Of a DNA stretch of 64,000 nt, positions 45,130-58,300 are shown piece after piece. Positions within the stretch are counted from its first letter, which is position 1, and each line of letters begins with the position of its first letter. The stretch lies in assembly GCA_002633025.1 (NCBI GenBank), contig NMRB01000260.1, positions 125,254 to 189,253 of the forward strand. Direction: 5' to 3'. The notes below the pieces were generated by a model. It was not told where the DNA came from, ran no database searches, and worked only from the letters and a program-made list of their open reading frames with translations. The position numbers and the translations under genes are program-made. The stretch comes from Notospermus geniculatus (Eukaryota; Nemertea; Pilidiophora; Heteronemertea; Lineidae).

Positions 45130-45247
45130 CAGCCACCTTGCCAAAAAGTAGGTCATCACCATGGGAATTCTCTTCCTGAGTGAGAGATTATTGGTTCTCG
45201 CATGGGGAAATCACCATGACGATGACCTAATTTTGGCAAGATGGCTG
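45130..45247. repeat. Inverted-repeat element, ~35-bp arms
   Basis: CAGCCACCTTGCCAAAAAGTAGGTCATC at the left is an imperfect inverse of GATGACCTAATTTTGGCAAGATGGCTG at the right. MITE-like. Confidence 0.7.
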
Positions 45248-45259
45248 CTAGTGAACTCA

Positions 45260-46300
45260 TCGATAGCAGATGATAAATGCTCATTTCTCAGAGCATGGAA
45301 ATGAAATAGTAACCAGTACACACCGTTGAAATGATGATAATTAAACGTCGCTACGGGCCACCACAGCCCTGCATCAAGGCGTCCAAGGGGAGACGAATTT
45401 AGGAAGTTATACTTAGTAAGTCTTTAGTAACATCAACTAAACGAACTCTTCAGAGCACCAGTTTGTAGGATACATAGTTTACAAATGATCTAAGGTTTTG
45501 ACAATAACACACTGTCTGGCATAGGAGCACAGATGGCTGACATAAAACTATAGTCCTCCAGAAATTGAGGAACTTCTTTGGTTATTTACAATACATCATT
45601 ATCACAGTTCGTTCCTGGAGTATCTACAACTGCTCCATCAAAATTGCATACGAATTATACAATTCTGCTTGCTGTGACGTCACGAATAATTTACATAATA
45701 TCGATGACGTGGATGAGTGGGTGACAACCTCGTCCACTAAACGCGCAACAGGCTGTATACGGTCAACAGAAACCTGTACAGCTTGGAGTGTGCTCAGAAC
45801 AGCATTGCACGAGGTTGTCGATGAGAACAAGATGAAACCACGTGTAGCACGTACGACCTTTACAATGCACAGTAATTTATGAACGATGATGTTGATGATG
45901 ATGATAATGATAATGATGACATTCTGTACAATGATAGAGGTTTTCTGGGATCCTCTCCTCATGGGGATAAGTTTGCCAAACGGTCCCAAGATCACTCCCG
46001 TGGCTGTCCAACACCCTGGCCACGATCGGAAGCTTTTCATCAGGTGGGAAATGCAATATCTGTTGTCATGGAAACAATCAGCACAGCATAAATGTCCCAA
46101 TTTCTTGGACTCGGAGGTTCGTTCCTCTCCATCTATGAGACTCCATCATATGAGACTCACCATTGGTCACCCTAACCCAAAGACACAATTCTCTACCAAT
46201 GATCATGGCTTTTACATAACTAGCTTCAGGTGTACAAAATCCATGCATATCTTTGAATAATTTTAGTCTTTTTGTTTGTTGACATCTGTCAGTTTTCAAT
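45260..46300. other. 3' intergenic region of the RhoGEF gene
   Basis: It holds a GATGAT/AATGAT microsatellite at about 45883-45920 and otherwise unremarkable ORFs (the longest is 158 codons on the minus strand, 45624-46100, with an Ile run from the microsatellite). No gene is supported. Confidence 0.35.
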
Positions 46301-46308
46301 GCTGACTA

Positions 46309-49300
46309 TCATAGATAAACGGTATCAATCGATTTTGATTTCGTCTGGCAGTTCTTTAGATGATGAAGTCTCGGAGGTCGAGGTTTAGATAGTGAATCTT
46401 GATCCTCCGGCGTCCCTTGGACCTCCAATGAGTGGGTCACTTGGAGGGGTAAGGGAGACATGAGGGGTGAGTCCATGGGTGGGGTCTGTGGAGGCGTCGA
46501 TTGCATCATAGGCATCGATTCCTGCCGTGTGGGACTAGAATGCGTTGGTGTTTTACGTTGTGGTGACTTGGGTGGCGGTAGATGCCGATCACCATTCTCC
46601 TGAACATGATTCACCCTTACTTCCTCTGGGCTGCTGGATGATGGACTGTTATGTTTAGGCGTGGATGGGCTGGGGCTACTGGTGGGTTCTTGGCACTGTG
46701 ACATGGAGGTTGATTTCTTGTGTTGGTGTTGTTTGAGGTGGGTCAGATGAGGATGAAGATTTAGATGCTTCAGCAGCATCCGTGGTGACTTTTTCTTCTT
46801 TCCATCATCTGGTGGATGCTGGGCAAGCTGCATCATTTTATCCTTGTATTGTTCCTTGGCTTCTCGTAAGTGTTGTAACCACGTCGCCTGCAAGAGGAAC
46901 GAGACTGGTGAAGTCTTGGTCGAAACATTCTGTGAAGATAGTGACGCTGGCGTTCACACAAACCAACGTTAGCGACGTTGATTGAGCAACTGCGCCCAAG
47001 TCTGACCGTTGTGTTCAACCGTCAGAACTGCCGAACACAGCGGAGTAGGCCTACAGTAGCCTGCCCTGCATGGTCTTGCAGAGATGTCTAGTTTGAGCTG
47101 CGCATCGGACTAACATGGTGCCAACTGGTTGCCAAGGAGGCAACTGCTTCTTCCATCTTTCTGATCTTACCTTGATGGCATCAGTCGCTGCCTGCAGCGT
47201 GTAGACACCAATAATTTGTTGGAATCGACTGATCTGTACCAGAACGAAGGCATGCTTTAAACCATTCACTGAAAGGAGAGTTTAAGTTAGTAACCAAAGC
47301 TTTGGACTATGATTTCTTTTGCCATGTTTGCTGATAGGCGCAAACCCATCTCACAACTAGGCCCAAAACGTTGATACCATGGGCCACACACGCAAAGTTT
47401 CGGAAAACGCGAGAGTCGTGTTTTTTGGTGACTTTCGAACCATCTTCCACCTGCTCCACTCACCCGATGCCTCATGATGTCCAACATCATGGATGGTGAA
47501 CCGGTCCAGAGCGATTGGTTGTTTGTAAACAATGAGAGTTTGATCCGTCTGCACCTTGTTTGTACCGGAAGGCGTCATGTTGTCAACCGGAGGGGCCGCA
47601 ATGGAAGATTTCTGAAGACAAAATATTTATAGTTAGGATATTCGTGAATTTTGCGTAAATTCAATACGGCAGAATTGCTGTTCAATTCTCATCTGGTTAC
47701 CTGAAATCGCGCGCTCTGACAAAGAGATTCTTTTGAAAGTCCGCTCAGGGTAACGTAGCCTACATTGCGTGCACGTCGAAGCGTGTAGGATCTACGTGCA
47801 GGTCATGTTACCTCTACGGACTTCCGAAACGGCTCTTTGGTGAAGTCGCTCGTACTTAGGGTAGGGACACACCTAACGCGATATCGCATCGGCCCGACAA
47901 CTGATGACATCGGGCCGTTGTTCTTGTGGGGCAAGCATCAAGAAAGACCTTTGAGGCACGAACCATCGATTACGATGTGCAGCGAGTACTGGGCATGTGG
48001 CCACGGAAAACTATACCATGGGGAAACTCACACCTGTATACTGGAAGCCAACAACAACAACAACCGTGCTACGTACGATGGCGGGCGGGAGGCAAAGCAG
48101 TAAAACTCTGGCGGACAACAACGATGTACATGTCGTGCCTAAAACTCATGGTACGGTAACATCAAATTAATTGAGGATAATGTTTGGGTAATGACAGAAA
48201 TACCAATTGCAGAAGGGAGAGGCAAGTTAGCATCGGCATAAAACGGTATTTTAGCTTTATTCGTTTTGTTTGTGGTCGACCATGTACCAGATTTTGAGCA
48301 ATGGAACCAGGGATCCAGGTTGGCAATACACCGGGGTGATTAACAGGAAGTTTGGGTGTTTCATTATCCAGGAATGTTGTTGTTAGTTTACGAAGTAGAT
48401 ACGTTTTGTCGACACCTAGCACCCTTTAATACAAGTGTCCAAAGGTGGCAGACTGCCTGACACTGGATATCTGAATTCGCAGTTAAAAATCTGGCCAGTC
48501 TGGACGCTTGTACTGAAGGTGCAAACATTCAACCACAGGTCATGCGTCACTGGACTTTGTCACCACATTGGTGTAAACCGGACAATGTGATCTTANCCGA
48601 ATTTGGATTTTTCTCATATGTCTGCTAGCCGTCATGGAGTTAGTAAAAACGGCCACACTGAAAAACGTTACACCGGCCATAAACTCCTCCACGCCGCAAC
48701 CTGTTGACCTTTCCGTGTCTTGTCCGCAAATGTCTTGACGGCTTCGCGCACTCGCTTATTTTGATCTGCATCGGCTCCGCGTTTTCCTGAAACAGTCCGC
48801 GTGGCTTCTGCTTGCCTTCGCGAAGCTGCCCGCACCGCGGAAGCTTTCAGGAGCGTTTGCAGAAGTGTTACAGAAAGGCGGGATGTCCTGACGATGTCCG
48901 CACGACAATGCAGACAAGTTGCCGAAGGTGTCGGGAAGTTCATTTCCGCGTCGAAATTTTGGTCTCGATCAAAATTTGGATGCGGAAATTTCGCCCTCTC
49001 CCGAACGTGCGGAAATGCCGGGAACTGCTTAGGAATGATAAAGACAGTGAACGGAATCTTTCAAGAATATGCGGAGAGGTTGCGGAATTGCTAAATTTGT
49101 ATTCCGCGTCTTGTCCGCGCCCTAGTGGACGCTAGGTTTTAGCGACGTTGATTGAGCAACTGCGCTCTGACGTCTGACCGTTGTGTTTAACCGTCAGAAC
49201 TGCCGAACACAGCAGAGTAGGCCTACAGTAGCCTGCCCTGCATGGTCTTGCAGAGATGTCTAGTTTAAGCTGCGCATCGGACTAACATGCTGCCAACTGG

Positions 49301-52300
49301 TTGCCAAGGAGGCAACTGCTTCTTCCATCTTTCTGATCTTACCTTGATGGCATCAGTCGCTGCCTGCAGCGTGTAGACACCAATGATTTGTTGGAATCGA
49401 CTGATCTGCACCAGAACGAAGGCATGCTTTAAACCATTCACTGAAAGGAGAGTTTATGTTAGTAACCAAAACTTTGGACTATGATTTCTTTTGCCATGTT
49501 TGCTGATAGGCGCAAACCCATCTCACAACTAGGCCCAAAACGTTGATGCCATGGGCCACACACGCAAAGTTTCGGAAAACGTTAGAGTCGTGTTTTTTGG
49601 TGACTTTCGAACCATCTTCCACCTGCTCCACTCACCCGATGCCTCATGATGTCCAACATCATGGATGGTGAACCGGTCCAGAGCGATTGGCTGTTTGTAA
49701 ACAATGAGAGTTTGATCCGTCTGCACCTTGTTTGTACCGGAAGGCGTCATGTTGTCAACCGGAGGGGCCGCAATGGAAGATTTCTGAAGACAAAGATTTA
49801 TTGTTAGGATATTCGTGAATTTTGCGTAAATTCAATACGGCAGAATTGGTGTTCAATTCTCGTCTGGTTACCTGAAATCGCGCGCTCTGACAAAGAGATC
49901 CTTTTGAAAGCCCGCTCAGGGTAACGTAGCCTACATTGCGTGCACGTCGAAGCGTGTAGGATCTACGTGCAGGTCATGTTACCTCTACGGACTTCCGAAA
50001 CGGCTCTTTGGTGAAGTCGCTCATACTTAGGGTAGGGACACACCTAACGCGCGGGTCGTTGTTCTTGTGGGGCCAGCATCAAGAAAGACGTTTGAGGCAC
50101 GAACCATCGATTACTATGTGGAGCGAGTACTGGGCATATGGCCACGGAAAACTATACCATGGGGAAACTCACACCTGTATACTGGAAGCCAACAACAACA
50201 ACCATGCTACGTACGATGGCGGGCGGGAGGCAAAGCAGTAAAACTCTGGCGGACAACAACGATGTAGGTGTCTAAAACTCATGGTACGATAACATCAAAT
50301 TAATTGAGGATAATGTTTGGGTAATGGCAGAAATACCAATTGCAGAAGGGAGAGGCAAGTTAGCGTCGGCATTAAACGGTATTTTAGCTTTATTCGTTTT
50401 GTTTGTGGTCGACCATGTACCAGATTTTGAGCAATGGAACCAGGGATCCAGGTTGGCAATACACCGGGGTGATTAACAGGAAGTTTGGGTGTTTCATTAT
50501 CCAGGAATGTTGTTGTTAGTTTACGAAGTAGATACGTTTTGTCGACACCTAGCACCCTTTAATACAAGTGTCCAAAGGTGGCAGACTGCCTGACACTGGA
50601 TATCTGAATTCGCAGTTAAAAATCTGGCCAGTCTGGACGCTTGTACTGAAGGTGCAAACATTCAACCACAGGTCATGCGTCACTGGACTTTGTCACCACA
50701 TTGGTGTAAACCGGACAATGTGATCTTACGCACCCAGTTGTCTAGTGAGAGTCTCCCAGCCTGTGTAAAAGGAGCGGAAGAAGATGATCAGAGTTATGCC
50801 TGGCTTTCACTATCGCTACGAATGTCCCGAATCGCCACGAATCTGAACTTGTCCCAATTCGTGGCCAATCGGGTTGAAAAATATGCCGAATGTCAAGAAT
50901 GGGCTAAGAAACAAGTACGAATTCAAAGAATCATGTAAGAATTGTACGAACAAAAGGCACGATCACTCACGAATACTCGTGCCCGATTCGTACTTGATTC
51001 GTAAATACATTCGAGACATTCATGCCTGTTTTCCGCGTGGGCCCATGATGCCCCACTTTCACTGACGCTACGAATGTCCCGAATCAGAAAGTTGTCCGAT
51101 TCGTAGATAATTCTCAAACGTTCCTTGCAGTTCTTAAATGATTCTTGGTTGATTCCTAAAACATTCGTACAGTTCGTGTGAGTTCGTCGAGCCGCCACGA
51201 AAGTTTTTGCTTGTCAAAAACTTTCGTGGGACGGTTCACGAATTCCACGAATTTCAAATTCGTAGAGATCGTAAACACTTCGCAACCCTTTCTTATCGTC
51301 CGTAACAGCCTCGTAGTGGATTCTTTTGCATTCTGGGCTATTCTTGGCCATTCGTGTCTCCCTCAAATTTGTGGACCAACGCCGAAAACATCTCGAAACA
51401 GGCACGAATGTCCCGAATGTATTTATGAATCAAGTACGGATCTATCACGAATCGGCCACGAATATTCGTAAGTGAGTCGTACCTTATTCGTACAATTCTC
51501 ACATGATTCTTTGAATTTGTATTTCGTAGTTGAATTTGTGTCGTGGAATTCGTGAACGCTCCCACGAAAGTTTTTGACAAACAAAAACTCACGCGAACAG
51601 TACGAATGTTCAGGAATCAACTAAGAATCATTTAGGAACTGCAAGAATCGTTTGAGAATTATCTGCGAACCCGACAACTTTCAGATTCGTGGCGATTCGG
51701 GACATTCGTAGCGTCAGTGAAAGCCAGGCATTAACCCTCATCACAAGCGGCCTCTGTACGAATTGTCTACGATGGGCCTTCAGCTCTCTGTTTCGTACTC
51801 GCAGTACGAATTGTCTACGATGGGCCTTCAGCTCTCTGTTTCGTACTCGCAGGCCATCAGGGGCCGGTTGCACAAAACTCATGTTAGCGCTAACATGGTG
51901 TTAGCGCTAACTTTTATGTTAGATGACGTCAAAATCCATTGTCATTTTACGTCATTTAACATGATGTTAGCGCTAACATCATGTTAGCGCTAACAAGAGT
52001 TTTGTGCAACCCAGCCCTGGCCAGTAGGCTAGGCCTACTGACCGCACTCAACTTTGCTTAACTTCCAGCTCGGAGCCCAACGCACCGACCACCAGGAAAT
52101 AAAGGGAATCCTCCGCGCCAGCGGGTTAAGCCGTGCGAAAACTGGGGTACAATACACTCCGTATCATGTGGAACTGGTTTCATCACAGACAAGGTAAAGC
52201 AGGATGCGTTTCATGGGACAAGATGCATCGAGCCTCGTTAGGCGTGGTGACCCATACATGTATGTTGACTGGTGTCCTCTCTTAGGCTATGCTTTGCTTG

Positions 52301-55300
52301 TCCGTGAGGAATGGAAGACGAACCAGTCTACGACTGCTCGGCAAGGCTCAATGAAAAGGGCTACAGGCGGATGTTCCCAATTTCCGATGGCGAGGTCCGA
52401 CTGTTTCACCTTACTCTGATGTACCAGTAGTGGAACAACCGAAAACACGGAACGCCGTATGAGCTAGCGAGATTGGGGAGTTTCATCATGAGAATACGAT
52501 CATGAGACAGAATAGTTGGTGGGTGAACAGATTGAGACTATGAGGTTGGATTCTCGACTGCTGAGGGTAATGTTGTATTGGATGACGGAGAAATTTTGTG
52601 TGTAGATTGTTGCAAAGACAGGTGGCGCTGCAACCAATGTTACGGCGGCAAGAGAGGCAGAATCGCAGGTTATCTACAAACTGCTCTGAGATGAATCAAA
52701 CAGACTATAAACCATTAAACAGGTATTAGGCCAACAACACGGTATATGTGTCTAGGTTTCTAATTAAAACATGAACTATGAAATGATATGCAGGATTATT
52801 GAACTGATAACGACAACCGGGATTATTAAAGCTACGAACAGCCAGAACACGACATTGGTTACTTACCGACTGACGTCATGAAAAGAAACACAGGAAAAAT
52901 TAGGCTGGAGGAGAGCAGAAAGGAATCGGAACTCGCAACTAAGATTTGTGGGTGCCAAACCATGAGAAGGCACCACTGGGTGTGAGGTTTGTGGGTGTCG
53001 TGCCTTCGTCGCGTGTACTTGGCTGTTGTACGATTGAAACCCATCTAAACCCATGGACTAGTAAGAAACATGGGCTTCGACTTGCAGGCTGATAGCTGCA
53101 CCATTTTCCATCAGGGCCGAAGCCACGGCAAATTGGTCAGATAGAGTAACTATGGAAGTGGCCATCTCAAGCTACTCATGTTCCTCACTTGGATGGGGTC
53201 TTGCAAAGGTAACAGGTACAAGGCACCACGACTTTACTGTCCCCAACATGATGCTCAGACAACAGATGCAAGATATTACAAATGGCGGATTAGCCAATCT
53301 CTTTCCAACATAATGAGAAAGGTATGTTTCTATCTCCCGGACACATCTTTCTAGCTGCTCAGCACCGCACCGTCTTCCTTACCTTTCTTGTGGGCTTGCT
53401 CCCTTTCGTCTTCGTCAGCAACAAAATATCGTCAAACAGGAAGACAAATACGTCTGCGGGTTTGGAACTCTCTGAAGAAGGAGATAGAAAGAGGTGAGTG
53501 GGGCGGTTGGTTCAGAATCCTTCAGACATACGCTCGGGAAGATTCGCGCCTCCTTGTTTGTGGTACCGGTATGTTCCATACGTCAGGCGTCAAGACAGAT
53601 GAGAGCACGATATAAAGTGGGTTTGTAAAGGATCAAGAACTGTTAGGGTCTCATGAATTCTCTTATGACCGCCGTGTAGACAGAACAAATAGCAGGTAAG
53701 ACCCAAACGCACCCATCATCATGAGCTGGCCTTCATGAATCAGTTGTCTCTTCGGACTGGCCAGGAGCCTCTCACACGGTTGTCTACCCAGTGTATGTTT
53801 GAGGAACTCTGGTATATAAACCCTCGGATCCATCTCATGGATTGGCTGCCACACAAGTTGGTGCTGGATTTCTTGTACTCTCTCAAAGTTCTTGAGCCAT
53901 CGCATCTTTTCTTCTAAACTCTCTGGAATAGAGAAGAGAGTGAATGAGATTAACCCGTCAGCAACCATGGACGACGGAAAGCCGTGAACTGGAAACCACA
54001 TCTGCAACATGCAAAAGGAAGGGCGTCCTCTCGCCTTAATTGATGACGTTGCTAATGTGAATGGCAGTTGTTGTTGAAATTTGAGTGGCAGTTCTAGTTG
54101 AAGCGCAAGAGGCAGTTGTTTCGAAATGTGAACGAAATCCATACTTACTCAAGTATGACTCCGTTTTACTCAATGATTCTGTCAGTTGTTGTCTCTCGTC
54201 ATGGTCTTGGGTATATTTTCTGATATTATTCAANATGTTCTGGAGGTGTTTCGAAGGGCGTTTGCACTTCTGTAGACCACCATACTGCGGCGCTGTGGTT
54301 TTTGTTCATGGAGTTCAGCTTTAACTTCCAGCTCGGAGCCCAACGCACCGACCACCAGGCCATAAAAGGAATCCTCCGCGCCAGCGAGTTAAGCCGTGCC
54401 AATACTGGGGTACAATACACTCCGTATCATGTGGAACTGGTTTCATCACAGACAAGGTAAAGCAGGATGCGTTTCTTGGGACAGGATGCATCGAGCCTCG
54501 TTGGGCATGGTGACCCATACATGTATGTTGACTGGTGTCCTCTCCTTATGCTTTGCTTGTCCGTGAGGAATGGAAGACGAACCAGTCTACGACTGCTCGA
54601 CAAGGCTCAATGAAAAGGGCTACAGGCGGATGTTCCCAATTTCCGAAGGCGAGGCACGACTGTTTCTCCTTACTCTGATGTACCAGTAGCGGAGCAACCG
54701 AAAACACGGAACGCCGTATGAGCTAGCGAGATTGGGGAGTTTCATCATGAGAATACGATCATGAGACAGAATAGTTGGTGGGTGAACGGATTGAGACTAT
54801 GAGGTTGGATTCTCGACTGCTAATGGTAATGTTGTATTGGATGACGGAGAAATTTTGTGTGTAGATTGTTGCACAGACAGGTGGCGCTGCAACCAATGTT
54901 ACGGCGGCAAGAGAGGCAGAATCGCAGGTTATCTACAAACTGCTCTGAGATGAATCAAACAGACTATAAACCATTAAACAGGTATTAGGCCAACAACACG
55001 GTATATGTGTCTAAGTTTCTAATTAAAACATGAACTATGAAATGATATGCAGGATTATTGAACTGATAACGACAGCTGGGATTGTTAAAGCTACGAACAG
55101 CCACAACACGACACTGGTTACTTACCGACTGACGTCATGAAAAGAAACACAGGAAAAATTAGGCTGGAGGAGAGCAGAAAGGAATCGGAACTCGCAACTA
55201 AGATTTGTGGGTGCCAAACCATGAGAAGGCACCACTGGGGAGGTTTGTGGGTTTCGTGCCTTCGTCGCATGTACTTGGGTGTTGTAAGATTGAAACCCAT

Positions 55301-58300
55301 CTAAACCCATGGACTAGTAAGAAACATGGGCTACGACTTCCAGGCTGATAGCTGCACCATTTTCCATCAGGGCCGAAGCCACGGCAAATTGGTCAGATAG
55401 AGTAACTATGGAAGTGGCCATCTCAAGCTACTTATGTTCCTCACTTGGATGGGGTCTTGCAAAGGTAACAGGTACAAGGCACCACACTTTACGGTCCCCA
55501 ACAAAATGATGCTCAGACAACAGATGCAAGATATTACAAATGGCGGATTAGCCAATCTCTTTCCCACACAATGAGAAAGGTATGTTTCTACCTCCCCGAC
55601 ACATCTTTCTGGGTGCTCAGCACCACACCGTCTTCCTTACCTTTCTTGTGGGCTTGCTCCCTTTCGTCTTTGTCAGCAACAAAATATCGTCAAACAGGAA
55701 GACAAATACGTCTGCAGGTTTGGAACTCTCTGAAGAAGGAGGTAGAAAGAGGTGAGTGGGGCGGTTGGTTCAGAATCCTTCAGACATACGCTTGGAAAGA
55801 TTCGCGCCTCCTTGTTTGTGGTACCGGTATGTTCCATATGTCAGGCGTCAAGACAGATGAGAGCACGATATAAAGTGGGTTTGTAAAGGATCAAGAACTG
55901 GTAGGGGCTCATGAATTCTCTTATGACCGCCGTGTAGACAGAACAAATAGCAGGTAAGACCCAAACGCACCCATCATCATGAGCTGGCCTTCATGAATCA
56001 GTTGTCTCTTCGGACTGGCCAGGAGCCTCTCACACGGTTGTCTACCCAGTGTATGTTTGAGGAACTCTGGTATATAAACCCTTGGATCCATCTCGTGGAT
56101 TGGCTGCCACACAAGTTGGTGCTGGATTTCTTGTACTCTCTCAAAGTTCTTGAGCCATCGCATCTTTTCTTCTAAACTCTCTGGAATGGGAAAAAGACAA
56201 ACCCAATACATCAGTGACAATGGTGAAGCATGAACGGACTGGAAACTAATGTCGACATCTGCAACATGCAGTTTTCATTGAAGTGTAAGTGGCAGTTGCT
56301 GTCAAAGTATGTTAGAAATCCAGTACTTACTCAAGTATGACTCCGTTTTACTCAATGATTCTGTCAGTTGTTGTCTCTCGTCATGGTCTTGGGTATATTT
56401 TCTGATATTATTCAATAACAGTGGTAGCTTTGTACAGTGCTGCATCGGAGCCACCAGGAGGTCTGTCAGCTGGAGTCGTTTACATCGAGGATCTGACTCG
56501 CACCACTGGAAGAAAGAATGGATCCAGTCACTGGTTTGTGACAAGTACGAAGTACAGGAGAACAAGTTTTCCATACTGGAGTAGAAGGAGCACCTTCATA
56601 AAGTGTAATCCCCATCAGCTCTGACCGATTCGCAGTCCTTTTGCAGATACTTGCCCACCCTGAGGTGATCAGTGGTTCCTTTCATCACCGCAGGAGATAG
56701 GGAGCGAGCTGATTACTTCAATGGGGAAAGGTACGAAGAAATGGTGCAAGAATAGCTCCATTAATACCTTTTCAAATTCACAGAAGTCTTCGTTCTTCCT
56801 CATCTGTTCTAAGTAGTTGAGTGCATTGTTATAGTTGAGGCAGTACGTGTGGTAGACCTCGCCATTCTTGGAATGTTGAGCAAACCGTTTGAAGGCCTTG
56901 ACAAGTACGGACGTGCTACCGAAGTTGGATGGACTCATATCCTTTAGGAGCAATGAGATAAAGTCGCGACAGAATGTATAGCTAACCTGAAAAGATAGAA
57001 GGGAACCACGTGACTGTCAACGGAACATTCCAAGGGTTGATTCCCAGACGTCGAACGTCGTCCGACATGCGATCAAATTTAGACGCCGACATCGTCAGTG
57101 ATTCATACCACAACGTCCGGTCAGCGTTTTGACAAGGCAGAGTCCATAACTCTGGCCCACGATTGGATGTCGACAAAATCGTCCGTCAAAGTTCTGCATC
57201 GAATGCGGAGTCCTTTCGCGTGTCAGACGTAAATGCTGGCGTCTGAAGTACATTTGTAATCCAGTTTTAATCTGAACTGCGTGAGTAATGAAAAGATCGA
57301 GCGAGATCGACCCACGTAGCGTGTCGGACGTAAATGCTGGCGTCTGAAGTACATTTGTAATCCAGTTTTAATCTGAACTGCGTGAGTAATGAAAAGATCG
57401 AGCGAGATCGCTCCACGTTGACCAGAGAAGAGATTGTTGTAACTTACATAACAAAGTTCATCCAAGTTCCCTAACAAATCCTGAGGCTCGGCATACATGA
57501 GATGTCCGTCAACTTGTAACTGTTTCATTGGTTCCATGAAACACTGGAATAGGAAGAACGATGGGTAAGAAGTGAAGCAGATGGATAATAACAAACGCAG
57601 CCCCGGCCAATAACAAATGGACCAATAACAAATCAAAGAGTTATTACGCCAGCAACAGGGCAAGCAAGCTGGAATGGAATCACTTTACTTACATGTTTTA
57701 GCACCATTAAATGATCAATAAGAAAGATCAGTTCACTTTTGAACAATTCCCACACAGCTTCCCGTCGTTTTCTCTCCATCTCGGTAATCTTCATAGACTC
57801 CCCTTGTTCATCTCGACTAGCAATCAGATCAGACCAGTGGACATCCTGAAATACATTGATCAACCAGTGAAATGTAACGTAAACTCCACACCCCTTCATT
57901 TGGTATGGGCATTTTGAAACTCTGTTTCTCTGTTCATCGTTTCCACGACGTAACGTCCTTCTGTTGGGTTGCGCATTTTGCCCCCGGCTTTGCGTCAAAG
58001 GACGAAGTCAGCCCCCCAGCTTTGCGTCATAGGACGACGTCAGCCCCCAGTTTTGCGTTAAAGGACGACGTCAGCCCCCTGGCTTTGCGTCATGATGGCG
58101 ATGCAGGAATGGCGGACATTGTTGAAGTCACGTCGTGGAAACTTTGAAGACGTCAACCTGTGGTCGGTCTCGGAAGTGAAAGTTCGGCAAAATGTGCAGC
58201 CAAGAACGAGCTTCAGAAAAAAAGAAAGAATGTTGATCGGAGTTGTAGCATAGCTAACTTTGTTTATGAAAACAATAGAGACGCAGATTTCCAGGTATCA

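Noticed and set aside
45624-46100. 158-codon minus-strand ORF
   Set aside because: Contains an Ile run from a microsatellite, with no domain and no splice support.
52867-52904. 38-nt candidate exon on the minus strand (also in the second copy near 55126) between PH-domain exons
   Set aside because: It has a plausible acceptor and donor, but inclusion breaks the frame into the next exon, which otherwise joins the previous one in phase 0.
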